Positions 62,471-64,000 of a DNA stretch of 64,000 nt are shown piece after piece. The position numbers and the translations under genes were made by a program. Every line of letters starts with the position of its first letter. The first letter of the stretch is position 1. The DNA comes from JAIEPX01 sp963725255 (GTDB taxonomy: Bacteria > Pseudomonadota > Gammaproteobacteria > JAIEPX01). The stretch is taken from NCBI GenBank assembly GCA_963725255.1, contig CAVRXV010000011.1, positions 1-64,000 on the forward strand, given 5' to 3'. Under the pieces are notes generated by a model. That model was not told where the DNA came from. It saw nothing but the letters and a program-made list of their open reading frames with translations, and did not search any database.

Positions 62471-64000
62471 ATGTTAGAAAGTTTTGCCCACGGAATGGTC
62501 ACAACCTTACATACTCATCCCAATTGGGGATATTTTCTTGCTTTTTTTGTTGCCTTTATCGAATCCCTCGCCATTATTGGAACCATAGTACCTGGATCTG
62601 TCACCATGACGGCTATAGGGGCCTTAGTAGGTTCGGGTGTATTGCCCGCCACACCAACGTTCATCGTTGCTGTGCTGGGGGCATTAACAGGAGATTTTAT
62701 CAGTTATTGGGTTGGAAATTACTTTGATCAAAGGCTCGCAAAAATGTGGCCTTTCACAACACATCCTCAATGGATTTCTGCCGGAGAAGTATTTTTCGAA
62801 AAACATGGTGGCAAAAGCGTCATCATCGGACGGTTTTTTGGACCCGTGCGCAGTTTCGTTCCGTTAATTGCGGGCCTTCTACACATGCACCCGATTTATT
62901 TTTTAATGGCTGCCATCATTTCAGCAACATTATGGGCTATCGTTTACATGCTACCCGGTGTATTAATTGGCGCCCTATCAATGGAATTACCACCGGGTTT
63001 AGCAACGAAATTTATTCTCTCAATCTTAGCCGGACTTGCCATAATTTGGATATTAGTCTGGCTCACTCGATTCGTAGTACAAAAAATCTGGGGCGTCATT
63101 GATTTAGGTGTAAATAAAGTATGGCAAGGAATGCGTGCACGTAAATCGTGGCATTTTATTACAATGCCATTAGCCGATCCTCGCGAACCAGATTTACACA
63201 ATCAATTATTTCTCTTATTTGGTGCGATAATTTCTTTTACGTTGCTCCTCGTTTTTCTGTGGAATATTACACACCACGGAATTTTGACTGCACTGAACCA
63301 GCCTCTTTACGATTTACTGCAAAGTATTCGTACATCTTCTGTTGATAGCATCATGACGTTGTTTACATTACTCGGCGACCGAAAATGTATATTAAGTTTT
63401 TCTGTCGCGATATTATTATGGCTCACCTATCAACGTAATTGGCGTGCTGCTGCACATTGGTTAGCGTTGATGATTTTAGTCATTGGCAGTGCACTAACCA
63501 TTAAATATGGCTATTATTCTCCTAGACCTTCTCCCGATTTACCCGCCAATTCAACATCATCATTACCCAGTGGCCACACTATTTTTACACTCGCATTTTT
63601 TGGATTTTTATCCGTAATCATCGGACACGAATTACCACCGGCTCAAAGAAAACGCTGCTACAAAATTGCATTAACAATGGTTGGATTAGCCGCATTTTCA
63701 CGCCTGTATCTTGGCCCACACTGGTTAACGGATATTATTGCGAGCTTTTTGTTAGGATTAACGTGTCTTTTAATTGTCACCATTTCTTACAGACGACACC
63801 TTACCACGCACATCTCACCGAAAAAATTAAGCATTGCATCGATAATTATTTTATTGATCTTGTGGTCTGCTTATAGTACGTGGAAATATGATGAAACCCT
63901 AGAATTTCACCATCACCCATCCAAAGCGGTGCATATCACTGAAAATGATTGGTGGCAAAAATTAAATCCTGTCATCCCAACAGTACGGCACAACCGCTTA
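62471..64000 (+). CDS. DedA-PAP2 fusion membrane protein (LssY-like), 3' end outside window
   Basis: ATG 62471 lies 23 bp after lipA and the frame is open to the window end (510 codons). Residues about 1-210 are a DedA domain (FVAFIESLAIIGTIVPGSVT, FFEKHGGKSVIIGRFFGPVR). Residues about 270-440 are a type 2 phosphatidic acid phosphatase domain with all three motifs: KYGYYSPRP, PSGHT and SRLYLGPHWLTDI. After a last membrane helix the sequence continues with HITENDWWQKLNPVIPTVRH, which resembles the start of the LssY C-terminal domain. It probably handles membrane lipids. The full protein needs the next bases. Confidence 0.9.
   Translation, partial: MLESFAHGMVTTLHTHPNWGYFLAFFVAFIESLAIIGTIVPGSVTMTAIGALVGSGVLPATPTFIVAVLGALTGDFISYWVGNYFDQRLAKMWPFTTHPQWISAGEVFFEKHGGKSVIIGRFFGPVRSFVPLIAGLLHMHPIYFLMAAIISATLWAIVYMLPGVLIGALSMELPPGLATKFILSILAGLAIIWILVWLTRFVVQKIWGVIDLGVNKVWQGMRARKSWHFITMPLADPREPDLHNQLFLLFGAIISFTLLLVFLWNITHHGILTALNQPLYDLLQSIRTSSVDSIMTLFTLLGDRKCILSFSVAILLWLTYQRNWRAAAHWLALMILVIGSALTIKYGYYSPRPSPDLPANSTSSLPSGHTIFTLAFFGFLSVIIGHELPPAQRKRCYKIALTMVGLAAFSRLYLGPHWLTDIIASFLLGLTCLLIVTISYRRHLTTHISPKKLSIASIIILLILWSAYSTWKYDETLEFHHHPSKAVHITENDWWQKLNPVIPTVRHNRL

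Overview
The window reads as a chromosome segment of an AT-rich gammaproteobacterium, most likely an intracellular or host-associated member of the Legionellales (Coxiella/Legionella/Berkiella-like). The gene orders rlmB..rpsF-rpsR-rplI-dnaB-alr and rlpA-dacA-ybeD-lipB-lipA, the SdhE homologue and a DedA-PAP2 (LssY-like) protein point to Gammaproteobacteria. The many very large proteins with ankyrin repeats, leucine-rich repeats, an OTU protease-like domain, a J-domain and coiled coils point to a host-interacting lifestyle. The genus cannot be fixed from the sequence alone.

Layout. (1) 1-25,200 is an accessory island of large, mostly minus-strand genes: a protein cut by the window edge, an LRR/coiled-coil protein (2555-6787), a decayed IS66 element (7005-7863) that cut off a neighbouring gene, a small membrane protein, an ankyrin/Gln-rich protein with an HNH-nuclease-like N-terminus (9661-11817) overlapping an ankyrin/SUKH immunity-like protein (11804-12700), an ankyrin/coiled-coil protein, two orphan large proteins, and an LRR/OTU protein (19159-23682) that is a paralogue of the 2555-6787 protein. 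(2) 23,969-27,130 holds two DUF4143-type AAA ATPases, the first lacking its 5' end. (3) 27,400-42,500 is mainly housekeeping: two tiny membrane proteins, tex, a YggU/DUF167 protein, a YciI-like protein, hemC, ssrA (tmRNA), a copper ATPase, a flavin reductase, gloB, sdhE and an MFS transporter. Within it lie orphan genes and a secreted beta-helix protein bounded by inverted repeats. (4) 42,969-47,246 encodes a 1425-residue ankyrin protein with eight 72-bp tandem repeats. (5) 47,293-54,208 is the alr-dnaB-rplI-rpsR-rpsF block with a J-domain membrane protein inserted before rlmB. (6) 54,300-58,210 is a small accessory patch: a membrane protein, a secreted 18-residue-repeat protein, orphans and a HigBA-like toxin-antitoxin pair. 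(7) 58,344-64,000 carries rlpA, dacA, ybeD, lipB, lipA and an LssY-like gene that runs off the window.

The most interesting points are: the overlapping ankyrin-fused nuclease-like/SUKH-like pair, which looks like a toxin-immunity module rebuilt on ankyrin scaffolds; the LRR-OTU protein, whose paralogue lacks exactly the OTU module and whose own coiled-coil tail is out of frame by one base; a shared promoter block in front of two of the large genes; and a family of long palindromes (core GGGGTCARGTCT) scattered through intergenic spaces. All functions are inferred by reading the sequence; no database search was run.
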